From positions 1-30,136 of the forward strand of contig CAZUCD010000030.1 of the NCBI GenBank assembly GCA_964618855.1: a stretch of DNA of 30,136 nucleotides, read 5' to 3'. The translations under genes were made by a program, and so were the position numbers. The stretch comes from CAZUCD01 sp964618855 (lineage in GTDB: Bacteria > Sumerlaeota > Sumerlaeia > SLMS01 > JANRJK01). The notes beneath the pieces are model-generated. The model saw nothing but the letters and a program-made list of their open reading frames with translations. It was not told the origin of the DNA and did no database searches. Shown here in pieces: positions 9,253 through 15,960 of this stretch (position 1 is the stretch's first letter; every line of letters starts with the position of its first letter).

Positions 9253-9798
9253 CTACTCCAACAGCAGGAGCGCGAACATCTGGAGCGGATCCCCCGGCTC
9301 CCGCACGATGTAGCGGTCCCATCCCAGCAGGTCCAGCGTGTCGGTCAGGTTGACACCGACGGCCTCCAGCGTCGGGCGCCCCTTCCCCGGAAAGTCGCAC
9401 GGGCGCGCCGTGTCGTCCAGGTGCTGGTAGATGCAGTTGCCGATGGCCACCGCGAACGCCTTCGAGTATCCCCGCCGGAAGCACTCCCCCTCGGCCTCCA
9501 TCACCGCCTCGTGAAACCGCTTCCACTCCGACGGGGCATCCCCCGCCCCCTGCGGCACCTCTCGGCGGAGCATCACGCCAAACCGGTACTCCTCCAGCAC
9601 CTTCGCCGTGTCCGATTGAGTCGGGGAGAATGGCGGGCAGAGGGTCGATTGCCGCTGCTGCGTGCAGAGGTACTGGCAGCGAAGCCGCGTCGAGTGCGCC
9701 AGGATGATGTGCGGAGCGTGGATGAACTTCACCTCGGAGAGGCCGAACTCCTCCGGGAGCCTCATCAGCCTGGCGACGTAGGACTCGCGAACTTCCAC
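9253..9798 (-). CDS. DUF2284-family predicted metal-binding protein
   Basis: The protein shows the DUF2284 pattern: a Cys-rich segment (RCQYLC followed by LCPPFSPT), a central region with GYSKAFAVAIGNC, and a C-terminal GRPTLEAVGVNLTDT resembling the family's RPSMEA-GIDV signature. The family is a predicted metal or iron-sulfur binding group with no settled function. The cysteine cluster after GNC seems reduced (CIYQHLDDTARPC), so some ligands usual for the family may be missing. The start is uncertain. The frame is open to a TTG at 9858, but that would overlap the divergent methyltransferase. I prefer GTG at 9798 (9807 is an alternative), which places the N-terminus about ten residues before the first conserved helix. 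Confidence 0.72.
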   Translation of the reverse strand: MEVRESYVARLMRLPEEFGLSEVKFIHAPHIILAHSTRLRCQYLCTQQRQSTLCPPFSPTQSDTAKVLEEYRFGVMLRREVPQGAGDAPSEWKRFHEAVMEAEGECFRRGYSKAFAVAIGNCIYQHLDDTARPCDFPGKGRPTLEAVGVNLTDTLDLLGWDRYIVREPGDPLQMFALLLLE

Positions 9799-9830
9799 GG
9801 GGCGCACCCCCCCATCGAGTGCGGCCTCCA

Positions 9831-10670
9831 ATGAAGCGCGACCCCGCCTCGATGGCAAGTGATCCCGCCCGCTGGAGGCACAACCGCCGCCACTGGGAAT
9901 CCACCACCGACGCGCAGAACCTCTCCGGAAGGGGCGCGGCCGGCGCGCGCCGCGCCCTGGCGCTTGCCTCCACGGTGGACGTGCGCCGCGCGATATCCGC
10001 GCTCGGCCCCCTCCGCGGCAGGACCTTCCTCGCCCTCGGCGATGGGCCCGCCCTGATGGCGGTCGCGCTCGCCCGCGCCGGTGCCCGCGTCATTGTCGTG
10101 GACATCAGCCTCCCCCGCGTGCGCGCGGGGCGCGAATTGGCGCGCCGCCTGGGCCTCTCGGGCAGCATCTCCTTCATCGTCGGCGCCGCGGAGGCCCTCC
10201 CCCTCGCGTCCGCGTCCATGCACTGTGCCGCAACCAAGAGCGTCCTCATCCACACTCAGCTCGCCCCGGCCTGCCGCGAACTCGCGCGCGTCCTCCCCCC
10301 CGGTGGCCGCATCGCGCTGATCGAGCCCACCCCGCACCATCCCCTCGTGGAACTCTACCGCCGCACCCTCGCCCCGGCGGCATGGCGCGAGATTACGACC
10401 TACATGGGCCGCCGGGAACTGGCCATCATGCGGCGCACCCTTGGCGGTGCAGGGATCCGGACCCGCGTCGAGCACTCCCATCTGCTCGGATTCCTGGCGG
10501 CCCCCTTCGCCTTCGCCCTGCACGCACCCCGCGTCTTCCACGGGCTCGAAACCGCCCTCTGCGCCGTTGACCGCGCCCTGTTCCGGCTCATCCCCCCCCT
10601 GGCCCGGACCTCGTGGTTCGTGATCCTGCATGGCAGGCGGTCAGCCGACGGCGCGATTCGGCGGCCATGA
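9831..10670 (+). CDS. Class I SAM-dependent methyltransferase (Methyltransf_11-like)
   Basis: A Rossmann-type methyltransferase of about 279 residues. Visible motifs are a glycine-rich motif I (LALGDGPALMAVALA, a variant of the usual GxGxG), an acidic strand end (VIVVDIS) for the SAM ribose, GAAEALPLASASMH for motif II/III, and LPPGGRIALIEPTPHH as the post-motif strand typical of ubiquinone/menaquinone-type small-molecule methyltransferases. The substrate cannot be told from sequence. The start is ambiguous: ATG at 9831 or ATG at 9852, and a GTG at 9819 is also in frame. None has a strong Shine-Dalgarno. It is divergent from the DUF2284 gene, and their 5' ends are so close that the promoters must overlap coding sequence or lie inside the N-terminal regions. 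Confidence 0.8.
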   Translation: MKRDPASMASDPARWRHNRRHWESTTDAQNLSGRGAAGARRALALASTVDVRRAISALGPLRGRTFLALGDGPALMAVALARAGARVIVVDISLPRVRAGRELARRLGLSGSISFIVGAAEALPLASASMHCAATKSVLIHTQLAPACRELARVLPPGGRIALIEPTPHHPLVELYRRTLAPAAWREITTYMGRRELAIMRRTLGGAGIRTRVEHSHLLGFLAAPFAFALHAPRVFHGLETALCAVDRALFRLIPPLARTSWFVILHGRRSADGAIRRP

Positions 10671-10714
10671 ACCGGGAGTCGCCCTTGTCACGGTTTGTGC
10701 TCCAGCAATTCGAC

Positions 10715-10720
10715 TGGAGG
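10715..10720 (+). promoter_or_regulatory. Ribosome binding site pointing to a TTG start
   Basis: TGGAGG lies 8 bases before TTG at 10729. It marks that codon as the start of the small membrane protein, instead of the ATG at 10630, which lies inside the preceding methyltransferase gene. Confidence 0.65.
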
Positions 10721-10728
10721 ATTCACCC

Positions 10729-11058
10729 TTGAACCCGAGTGCCTTCCGAGCCGCCTGCGGCGCCATCTTGGCTGGCATGATCGCCTTCTTCGCCTGGTGC
10801 GGCATGCAGGACAACTTCCTGGACGCCCTCGCGCGCATCTGGAGCGAACCGTGGGGGAAGGGCACGCTCCTGGACTTGTACGTCGGATTTGTGCTCGTAG
10901 CCGGATGGATAGCGTGGCGGGAGCGGTCCATCCCGAAGGCGGCGGGCTGGTTCGTGCTCCTTTGCGGGCTAGGTAATCTCGCCACGCTGGCCTACCTCCT
11001 GATCACCTCGCGGGGTGCGCGCTCCGTGGGGGACATCCTCGGCAGGCGCACGGCCTGA
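10729..11058 (+). CDS. Small DUF1475-like membrane protein
   Basis: A 109-residue protein with about three hydrophobic segments: an N-terminal one (AILAGMIAFFAWCGM), a central one after PWGKGTLLDLYVGF, and a C-terminal one (GWFVLLCGLGNLATLAYLL). The layout and the motifs PWG-LLDLY-GF and GN-A-L-YLL resemble DUF1475, a small inner-membrane family of unknown function. The TTG start is chosen from the TGGAGG eight bases upstream. An ATG at 10630 would add 33 residues overlapping the methyltransferase. The stop TGA shares its A with the ATG of the next gene, implying translational coupling. Confidence 0.68.
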   Translation: MNPSAFRAACGAILAGMIAFFAWCGMQDNFLDALARIWSEPWGKGTLLDLYVGFVLVAGWIAWRERSIPKAAGWFVLLCGLGNLATLAYLLITSRGARSVGDILGRRTA

Positions 11059-11726
11059 TGCGTCCCCGCGCGCTCGCCGCAGCATGGCTCCTCCCGGCGC
11101 TGCTCGCCCACGCGCAGCCCGCACCGACCCCCTTGCCCACGCCGACACCGGCCCCCCCACCCGTCGTCGAGAACCGCTGTTTCTCGGGCGAGTGCTTTCC
11201 CCGGGTCGCGAACATCGCGAGCGTGGACGTCCCCCTGTCCGGCGCGGGCACCCTGACGTACCTCGGCTTCCGGGTTTACACCGCAGCGCTCTACGCCCCC
11301 GCGGAATCCGGCGGCATCGATGCCATCCTTGGCCGCGAACCCGTCCAACTCGTCCTGCGCTACCATCGCGAGATTTCCCGAAAGGACATCGACCGGTCCG
11401 TGGACCAGGCTCTTGCGCGCAACCCCGACGTGGACATCGCCAGCCTCGCGCAGCAGATCGCGCGCATGAAGGGGTTCCACCGCGACGTCCGCGCGGGGGA
11501 CTCATACGTGCTCGTCCACGAACCCGGCACGGGACTCATCGTACGATTCAACGGCGAGGACCTCGGGACGATAGCGGGGGATGACTTTGCGGTCGCGTAC
11601 CTCGGGATCTGGCTTTCGCGGCGCCCCCTGAGCGAGTCGCTGCGGAAGAAACTGACCCAGGGGCTCGCGCCTGCGCCCAAGGAGGCGCCGAAATCGGGCA
11701 CTGCGGGCAGCGAGAGCACGAAATAG
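11058..11726 (+). CDS. Secreted chalcone-isomerase-like protein
   Basis: A 222-residue exported protein. It has a signal peptide with likely cleavage after residue 19 (LLAHA|QP), a short Pro/Thr-rich spacer and then a chalcone-isomerase-like fold. The family signals are SGAGTLTYLGFRVYTAALYAP, a middle LVLRYHREISRKDI, and a C-terminal FNGEDLGTIAGDDFAVAYLGIWL. Bacterial members of this group are usually periplasmic, lack plant chalcone isomerase activity and have no settled substrate; fatty-acid or small hydrophobic ligand binding has been suggested for related folds. A CFSGEC pair near the mature N-terminus could form a disulfide. It overlaps the DUF1475-like gene by one base, so the two are probably co-translated. 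Confidence 0.75.
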   Translation: MRPRALAAAWLLPALLAHAQPAPTPLPTPTPAPPPVVENRCFSGECFPRVANIASVDVPLSGAGTLTYLGFRVYTAALYAPAESGGIDAILGREPVQLVLRYHREISRKDIDRSVDQALARNPDVDIASLAQQIARMKGFHRDVRAGDSYVLVHEPGTGLIVRFNGEDLGTIAGDDFAVAYLGIWLSRRPLSESLRKKLTQGLAPAPKEAPKSGTAGSESTK

Positions 11727-11785
11727 ACGGCACGATTATTGCCGACAACCCCTCGATTTCGTCATCGCAGGACTCCGGGGACTTC

Positions 11786-11832
11786 AAAAGGGGCGCTTTT
11801 TCGGGCATTCTTGATGGCACTGCCCCTTTTTT
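11786..11832 (+). terminator. Possible rho-independent terminator before the Tad locus
   Basis: AAAAGGGGC (11786-11794) pairs with GCCCCTTTT (11822-11830), and a run of six T ends at 11832. The loop is long (27 bases), so confidence is limited. It would separate the chalcone-isomerase-like gene from the pilus locus. Confidence 0.5.
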
Positions 11833-11853
11833 CGTCGTCATGCACTTTTTCGC

Positions 11854-11882
11854 TTGCGACAGGGTGACGCACTGCGCATAAG
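11854..11882 (+). promoter_or_regulatory. Candidate sigma70-type promoter for the Tad locus
   Basis: TTGCGA (11854-11859) and CATAAG (11877-11882) are separated by 17 bases, each matching four of six consensus positions. It lies between the preceding terminator and the pilin start, leaving a leader of about 75 bases. This is a weak match with position as its main support. Confidence 0.3.
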
Positions 11883-11950
11883 TGTCCCATCAAATGTTGA
11901 GAAGTGCTTGGCAGGGTTCGTTTCGCACTTCCAGCCCCCCAGACCCTTTC

Positions 11951-11955
11951 GGAGG
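11951..11955 (+). promoter_or_regulatory. Ribosome binding site fixing the pilin start
   Basis: GGAGG lies 7 bases before ATG at 11963. It favours this start over the upstream in-frame ATG at 11882, which would add 27 residues to the prepilin leader. Confidence 0.75.
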
Positions 11956-11962
11956 TCATTCG

Positions 11963-12241
11963 ATGAACCGCTACCGCAACAACGCCCGTCGTGGCGCGAT
12001 CTCGACCGAGTACGTCATCATCCTCGTCCTCATCGCCGTCGCAGGCATCCTCGGCTTCATGTTCCTCGGCCAGCAGCTCCGCAACCAGTCCCGCAACATC
12101 ACGGACAAGGTTGCAGGCACCTCGCAGACGAACGTCGGCGTCGAGCGCATCAAGACGGACGAACTGACGACGGACCGCAACGAAATGACGGGCAAGGCCG
12201 GCGGCGCCGCCGAGGCCCAGGTCCCGACCGGCGACACCTGA
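11963..12241 (+). CDS. flp: Flp-type major pilin (Tad pilus subunit)
   Basis: A 92-residue prepilin, the subunit of the Tad/Flp fibre. A short basic leader ends in RRG at residue 11, and the mature protein begins AISTEYVIILVLIAVAGIL. This gives Glu at +5 and Tyr at +6, the Flp signature for class III prepilin cleavage, followed by the single hydrophobic helix that anchors the subunit in the membrane and packs in the fibre. The mature length of about 81 residues is longer than typical short Flp pilins because of a hydrophilic tail rich in Thr, Asn, Glu and Ala. The start is set by GGAGG at 11951. It is the first gene of the Tad locus, and a strong hairpin plus T-tract just downstream suggests that it is made in excess over the assembly machinery. 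Confidence 0.88.
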   Translation: MNRYRNNARRGAISTEYVIILVLIAVAGILGFMFLGQQLRNQSRNITDKVAGTSQTNVGVERIKTDELTTDRNEMTGKAGGAAEAQVPTGDT

Positions 12242-12299
12242 TCCAGTCGCCCTCCCCGGTTGGCATCGGCTAGCCCGAACCTCCGGAAACCCAACCCGC

Positions 12300-12356
12300 G
12301 AACCGCGCCCCCAAGAGGCAGGGCTTGCCCCGCCGACCAAGGGCGCGGTTCCTTTT
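12300..12356 (+). terminator. Rho-independent terminator/attenuator after the pilin gene
   Basis: GAACCGCGCCC (12300-12310) pairs perfectly with GGGCGCGGTTC (12341-12351), followed by CTTTTT. The 30-base apical part contains a further small GC hairpin. Its position between pilin and assembly genes suits partial termination, giving more pilin than machinery transcript. Confidence 0.78.
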
Positions 12357-12443
12357 TGACTCCTACGTCGACTTCCGTACACCCCCCCTGCGCCGCGCCG
12401 ACCCGACACCCAAGCGCGCGTCCGAGGCTTCGCAACCGCAAGC

Positions 12444-12980
12444 ATGGCCGACTTTGACCTCTACGAAGTCCTAAGGCTCCTGATGCTCGGGCTCATGGTC
12501 CCGGTCGTCATCTACACGGAGCTCAAGGACGGGAAAATCTACAACTGGTTCACGTTCCCCGCCCTCATAGCGGGGCTGTTGATCGCGTTCCTGGACGGTG
12601 GGGTTCCAGGCCTCAAGCACCACTTTTGGGCCGCCCTGCTTGGCGCGGGCATTTTCTACATCCCGTATCTGATCTCCGGGGTGAGCTCTTCCCGCCCCCG
12701 CGAAGTCATCGGCGGCGGGGACGTCAAGCTCTTCGGCGCCGTCGGGGCCATATGGGGCGTGACGCCCCTCCTCAACGTCATTCAGTACGCCATCGTCGCG
12801 GGCGCGGTCCTTGGCCTGTCGATGGTTGCGTGGCAGTCCTGGAAGAACAAGCAGGCCGGCAAGACCTCCCCTGATGACAAGATTTCCATCTGGGCCCTGC
12901 GGATTCCGTTTGGCACGCCGGTCTGCTTTGGCATCATCGTGACGTTCACACAGTTCTACCTCCTCAGGCAAGGTGAGTAA
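12444..12980 (+). CDS. cpaA: Prepilin peptidase, A24 family (CpaA/TadV-like)
   Basis: A 178-residue polytopic inner-membrane aspartic peptidase expected to cleave the Flp leader after Gly. The second catalytic motif is clear: GGGDVKLFGAVG, with Asp93. The first motif region reads YTELKDGKIYN. Aligned with the usual D-x(7)-N of CpaA/TadV, where Asp sits eight residues before the Asn, the position holds Glu26 instead of Asp, and the nearest Asp is residue 29. Hydrophobic segments surround both motifs. A poor Shine-Dalgarno precedes the ATG. The stop TAA overlaps the ATG of the next gene (TAATG), indicating translational coupling with CpaB. Assignment is supported by family pattern and by its place in the Tad order. 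Confidence 0.85.
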   Translation: MADFDLYEVLRLLMLGLMVPVVIYTELKDGKIYNWFTFPALIAGLLIAFLDGGVPGLKHHFWAALLGAGIFYIPYLISGVSSSRPREVIGGGDVKLFGAVGAIWGVTPLLNVIQYAIVAGAVLGLSMVAWQSWKNKQAGKTSPDDKISIWALRIPFGTPVCFGIIVTFTQFYLLRQGE

Positions 12981-13900
12981 TGAGAAGCAAGCTGCCGCTC
13001 ATTGTCGCCCTCGTGCTCGGCGTCATCTCGTTCGCGGGCATCGGGAAGTACATGTCGGATCTGGTTAAGAAGAACACGATCATCTACGACAGCGTCCTCA
13101 TCACGACCAAGAAGGTCGCGGCGGGCGAACTGCTGACGCCGGACAAGATCGGCGAGAAGAAGCTCCCCAAGGACGTCGTCCAGCAGATGGTCGGCGTGTA
13201 CAAGCCGAGCGAAAAGTCGCTCATCGTCGGCCGCAAGGTTTCCAAGGACATGAACGCGGAGGAGCCACTGTACCGCGTCACGCTCGAGGCGACGAACCTG
13301 CGCGCCGAGGGCAAGCGCTTCGTCCGCCTCCTCCAGCGCGGCGAGCGCGCCATCTCCCTCCCCCTCGAGTCGGCCGGGTCCATCGGCGACTTCGTGGAGC
13401 CTGGCGACCGGGTGGACCTCCTCGCCAACATGGAGGTCCCCAAGACGGTCATCCGCACGGTCTCCATCCCCAACCAGGGTGTCCAGGAGATCCCGGAAAC
13501 GACGTACACCCCCTCGACGCTGTTCCTGCTTGAAAACGTGAGGGTTCTGGCAGTAGGCAATGCGTACATCGATCCTGATTCGCCCATCGGGATGTCGGAG
13601 ACGGTTGGCCTTGCGAGCGGCTCGACGATCACCATCGCCGTGACGCCGCGCGAGGCACAGGTCCTGACATTCGCGATGCGCAACGGTAGCGCGCGGTCGG
13701 GTGGTGCAGGCGCAGGACGCGGAATGGCAGTCACGTTCACGCTCCTTCTCCGCCCCGTCGGCGACAGCACGACCATGGCCGACCTCGGGAAGCGCGAGAG
13801 CGTCGTCTACGAGGACTTCCTCGACCTCACCAAGATCGAGGAAATTCAGAAGGAACGCAACCTCCGCGTCCCGAAGGAAGCAACAGGGTCGGGGGAATAA
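12980..13900 (+). CDS. cpaB: Flp pilus assembly protein CpaB/RcpC
   Basis: A 306-residue periplasmic protein anchored by one N-terminal transmembrane helix (about 5-23). After it comes a SAF-like domain (about 36-100, with ITTKKVAAGELLTPDKI), then the RcpC/CpaB domain containing LPLESAGSIGDFVEPGDRVDLLANMEV and a later SGSTITIAVTPREAQVLTFAM. CpaB is the periplasmic partner of the Tad secretin and is thought to help the outer-membrane channel assemble or gate. Gene order (prepilin peptidase, CpaB, secretin) is the standard Tad arrangement. The start overlaps the previous stop by one base. A 73-base gap precedes the secretin gene. Confidence 0.88.
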   Translation: MRSKLPLIVALVLGVISFAGIGKYMSDLVKKNTIIYDSVLITTKKVAAGELLTPDKIGEKKLPKDVVQQMVGVYKPSEKSLIVGRKVSKDMNAEEPLYRVTLEATNLRAEGKRFVRLLQRGERAISLPLESAGSIGDFVEPGDRVDLLANMEVPKTVIRTVSIPNQGVQEIPETTYTPSTLFLLENVRVLAVGNAYIDPDSPIGMSETVGLASGSTITIAVTPREAQVLTFAMRNGSARSGGAGAGRGMAVTFTLLLRPVGDSTTMADLGKRESVVYEDFLDLTKIEEIQKERNLRVPKEATGSGE

Positions 13901-13973
13901 CGCAGCCCGCATTCGCAGTACCCGAAACGCAGTTCGGATCAGTCCACTTTTCACCTGACGAAAGGGTTCTTGT

Positions 13974-15815
13974 ATGAAGCGCAAACAGGTCCTGAGTGTC
14001 GCGATGGCCTTGGCTGTGGGGACAAGCTCCATGGCCCTCGCACAGGGTGGTGTCGGGACGGCACCGCTCAAGACGCCCGCCTCCGGCGGCACCGTGAACG
14101 TGACCACCGTTGCAGGCGTCCAGAAGCAGGACGCGCCCGCCGCCTCCCCGGCTGCGGCAACCACCTCGGCCCCCGCCGCCGAGGAAACCCGCTCGCGCGC
14201 CTCCGAAGAGGTCATCGAGACGACCTACCGCATCTCGGTCGGCGAGGAAAAGATCATCCCCGCCCGCGGCGCACGCAACATCTCCAGCAGCAACCCGAAG
14301 GCCGTCGAGGCGACGGTTCTCCAGGGCGGCGCAGGCGTCTCCGCAAAGGGCGTCGGCCGCGGCCAGTCCGACATCCGCGTCTTCACCGAGGACGGCGTCC
14401 GCCTCTACCGCGTCATCGTCAGCGGCGCAAACATCGAGCAGGACATCAAGGCGATCAATGAACTGATGGTCGGCATGCAGGGCCTCTCGGTGGACCGCGC
14501 GGGCGACCTCATCGTCCTCCGCGGCGAAATCACCACCAAGGACGACGAGCGCAAGTACAAGGCCATCCTCGAGCGCTTCGACGTCGTCGACCTCGTCACC
14601 CGCAAGATCTCCATCGTCGAGCAGGAGCGCGCACTCACCGAGTTGCAGCGCAAGCTCAACGACCGCCAGTACTCCACCGTCAAGGCCTCCCTCTTCACCA
14701 ACCCCGACGGCGAGGTCGGCGTCTGGCTCACGGGCGTCGTCAACACCGACCAGGCGAAGGCCGAGACAACGGACATCGCGGCGATGTACTTCTCCAACAA
14801 CATCATCAGCCACGTCAGCCTCGAGAAGCGCATGGTCGAGATCGACGTCACGATGGTCACGGTGGACCTCAACAAGACGAACGACCGCGGCGCCGTTCCC
14901 TACAACAACTTCACGTTCGGCGTTGCGCAGGAAGCCACCAAGGTCGGGCGCGACTACTCCAGCTCCCTCCTTGACGACGCGGCAGGCGGCGCGGACGACG
15001 CCAACGCGGCGACCCTCGTCGACGGACGCGGCCTTTTCGGCAGCTCCGCCGGCACCGACCGCGGACCCGTCACCCTCGACTTCGCCGTCCTCAACGGCGT
15101 CAAGAGCGTGAACTTCCTGAAGTCCAAGCGCTACACGACATACTACGGCGAGCAGCACCAGGCCGTGCTCTCCGGCGAGACCGCACAGTTCCAGGACGGC
15201 GCGACGATCTTCGTCCCGCTCGTCGGCTCCGAGAACGCCGGCCTTGCCACCATCGAAACCGGCCTCAGCGTCTCCGTCACCCCGGAGATCCTCGAGAACA
15301 CCAAGATCCGCACCTCGGTCTCGGTGGACCTCCTCGCCCAGAACCAGAGCGAGGCGCCGACCTTCGACGACGGCAGCGGCGGCAGCGACCAGGCCTCCCT
15401 GCAGCTCAAGAAGTTCAAGTCGTCCTCCGTCCTCGACTGCGAGAACGGCCAGACAATCGTCGTCTCCGGCATCAACTCCAACCTCTTCGGCATGACCAAG
15501 AACTCGACCCCGCTGCTGGAGCAGATCCCCATCGTGAACCTCGTGTTCAAGCAGCAGGGCCGCAACGGACAGAACGTCCGCTCGTTCTTCTTCATCACGC
15601 CGGAGATGCCGAAGACCTTCGAGGAGGCAGGACGCCGCGCCTACTCCACGACCGGCCCGCAGGCGAAGCAGTACTACAAGGGCGACTCGCTGTACCGCGA
15701 AGGCAACTGGGCGTTCTACCTCGGCTGGGCAAAGGACGTTCCCGCCCCGCCCGAGCCCACCCCGTTCCCCGAGGACAACACGAAGAAGGACTTCATCGAC
15801 AAGATCGAGTTCTGA
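13974..15815 (+). CDS. cpaC: Tad pilus outer-membrane secretin CpaC/RcpA
   Basis: A 613-residue secretin, the outer-membrane pore for the Flp fibre. It has a signal peptide (likely cleavage after residue 23, MALA|QG), an Ala/Pro-rich low-complexity stretch, and the pilus secretin N-domain (about 80-150, with ISVGEEKIIPARGARNIS and GKGVGRGQSDIRVF-like strands). A BON-like region follows (about 155-260, with LSVDRAGDLIVLRGEI). The beta-barrel-forming secretin domain occupies about 280-560, including LEKRMVEIDVTMVTVD, a Gly-rich segment, and IVVSGINSN with TPLLEQIPIVNLVFKQQ near its end, then FFITPEMP. A purine-rich AAAGGG precedes the ATG. The short C-terminal tail is acidic and proline-rich. 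Confidence 0.88.
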   Translation: MKRKQVLSVAMALAVGTSSMALAQGGVGTAPLKTPASGGTVNVTTVAGVQKQDAPAASPAAATTSAPAAEETRSRASEEVIETTYRISVGEEKIIPARGARNISSSNPKAVEATVLQGGAGVSAKGVGRGQSDIRVFTEDGVRLYRVIVSGANIEQDIKAINELMVGMQGLSVDRAGDLIVLRGEITTKDDERKYKAILERFDVVDLVTRKISIVEQERALTELQRKLNDRQYSTVKASLFTNPDGEVGVWLTGVVNTDQAKAETTDIAAMYFSNNIISHVSLEKRMVEIDVTMVTVDLNKTNDRGAVPYNNFTFGVAQEATKVGRDYSSSLLDDAAGGADDANAATLVDGRGLFGSSAGTDRGPVTLDFAVLNGVKSVNFLKSKRYTTYYGEQHQAVLSGETAQFQDGATIFVPLVGSENAGLATIETGLSVSVTPEILENTKIRTSVSVDLLAQNQSEAPTFDDGSGGSDQASLQLKKFKSSSVLDCENGQTIVVSGINSNLFGMTKNSTPLLEQIPIVNLVFKQQGRNGQNVRSFFFITPEMPKTFEEAGRRAYSTTGPQAKQYYKGDSLYREGNWAFYLGWAKDVPAPPEPTPFPEDNTKKDFIDKIEF

Positions 15816-15861
15816 TCCACGACGACCAACAAGCACCCGCCCACACGGCGGACGGGTAAAC

Positions 15862-15888
15862 GGCCGGGGATCCCCCGGATCCCCGGCC
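15862..15888 (+). terminator. Perfect 12-bp hairpin after the secretin gene
   Basis: GGCCGGGGATCC (15862-15873) pairs perfectly with 15877-15888 around a three-base loop. It lacks a following T-tract and is the first of two adjacent hairpins in this gap. Confidence 0.6.
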
Positions 15889-15900
15889 CACCTCCCCAAC

Positions 15901-15937
15901 AGAGAGAGAGCCGACTGCGCAAGTCGGCTCTCTCTCT
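15901..15937 (+). terminator. Perfect 16-bp hairpin just before the FHA-CpaF gene
   Basis: Bases 15901-15916 pair perfectly with 15922-15937 around the loop GCGCA. The lower stem is a pure AG/CT alternation. It ends 23 bases before the next ATG. With its neighbour it forms a strong RNA barrier between the secretin and ATPase genes. It could be a terminator, a processing site or a stabiliser. Confidence 0.6.
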
Positions 15938-15960
15938 AATGACCACGGAAGATCGGCGAC

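Noticed and set aside
11908..11926. Possible sigma54 promoter (TTGGCAGGG...TTTCGC) before the pilin gene
   Set aside because: The -24 half is only partly right and no TTGC element appears at the needed spacing, so it does not meet the consensus.
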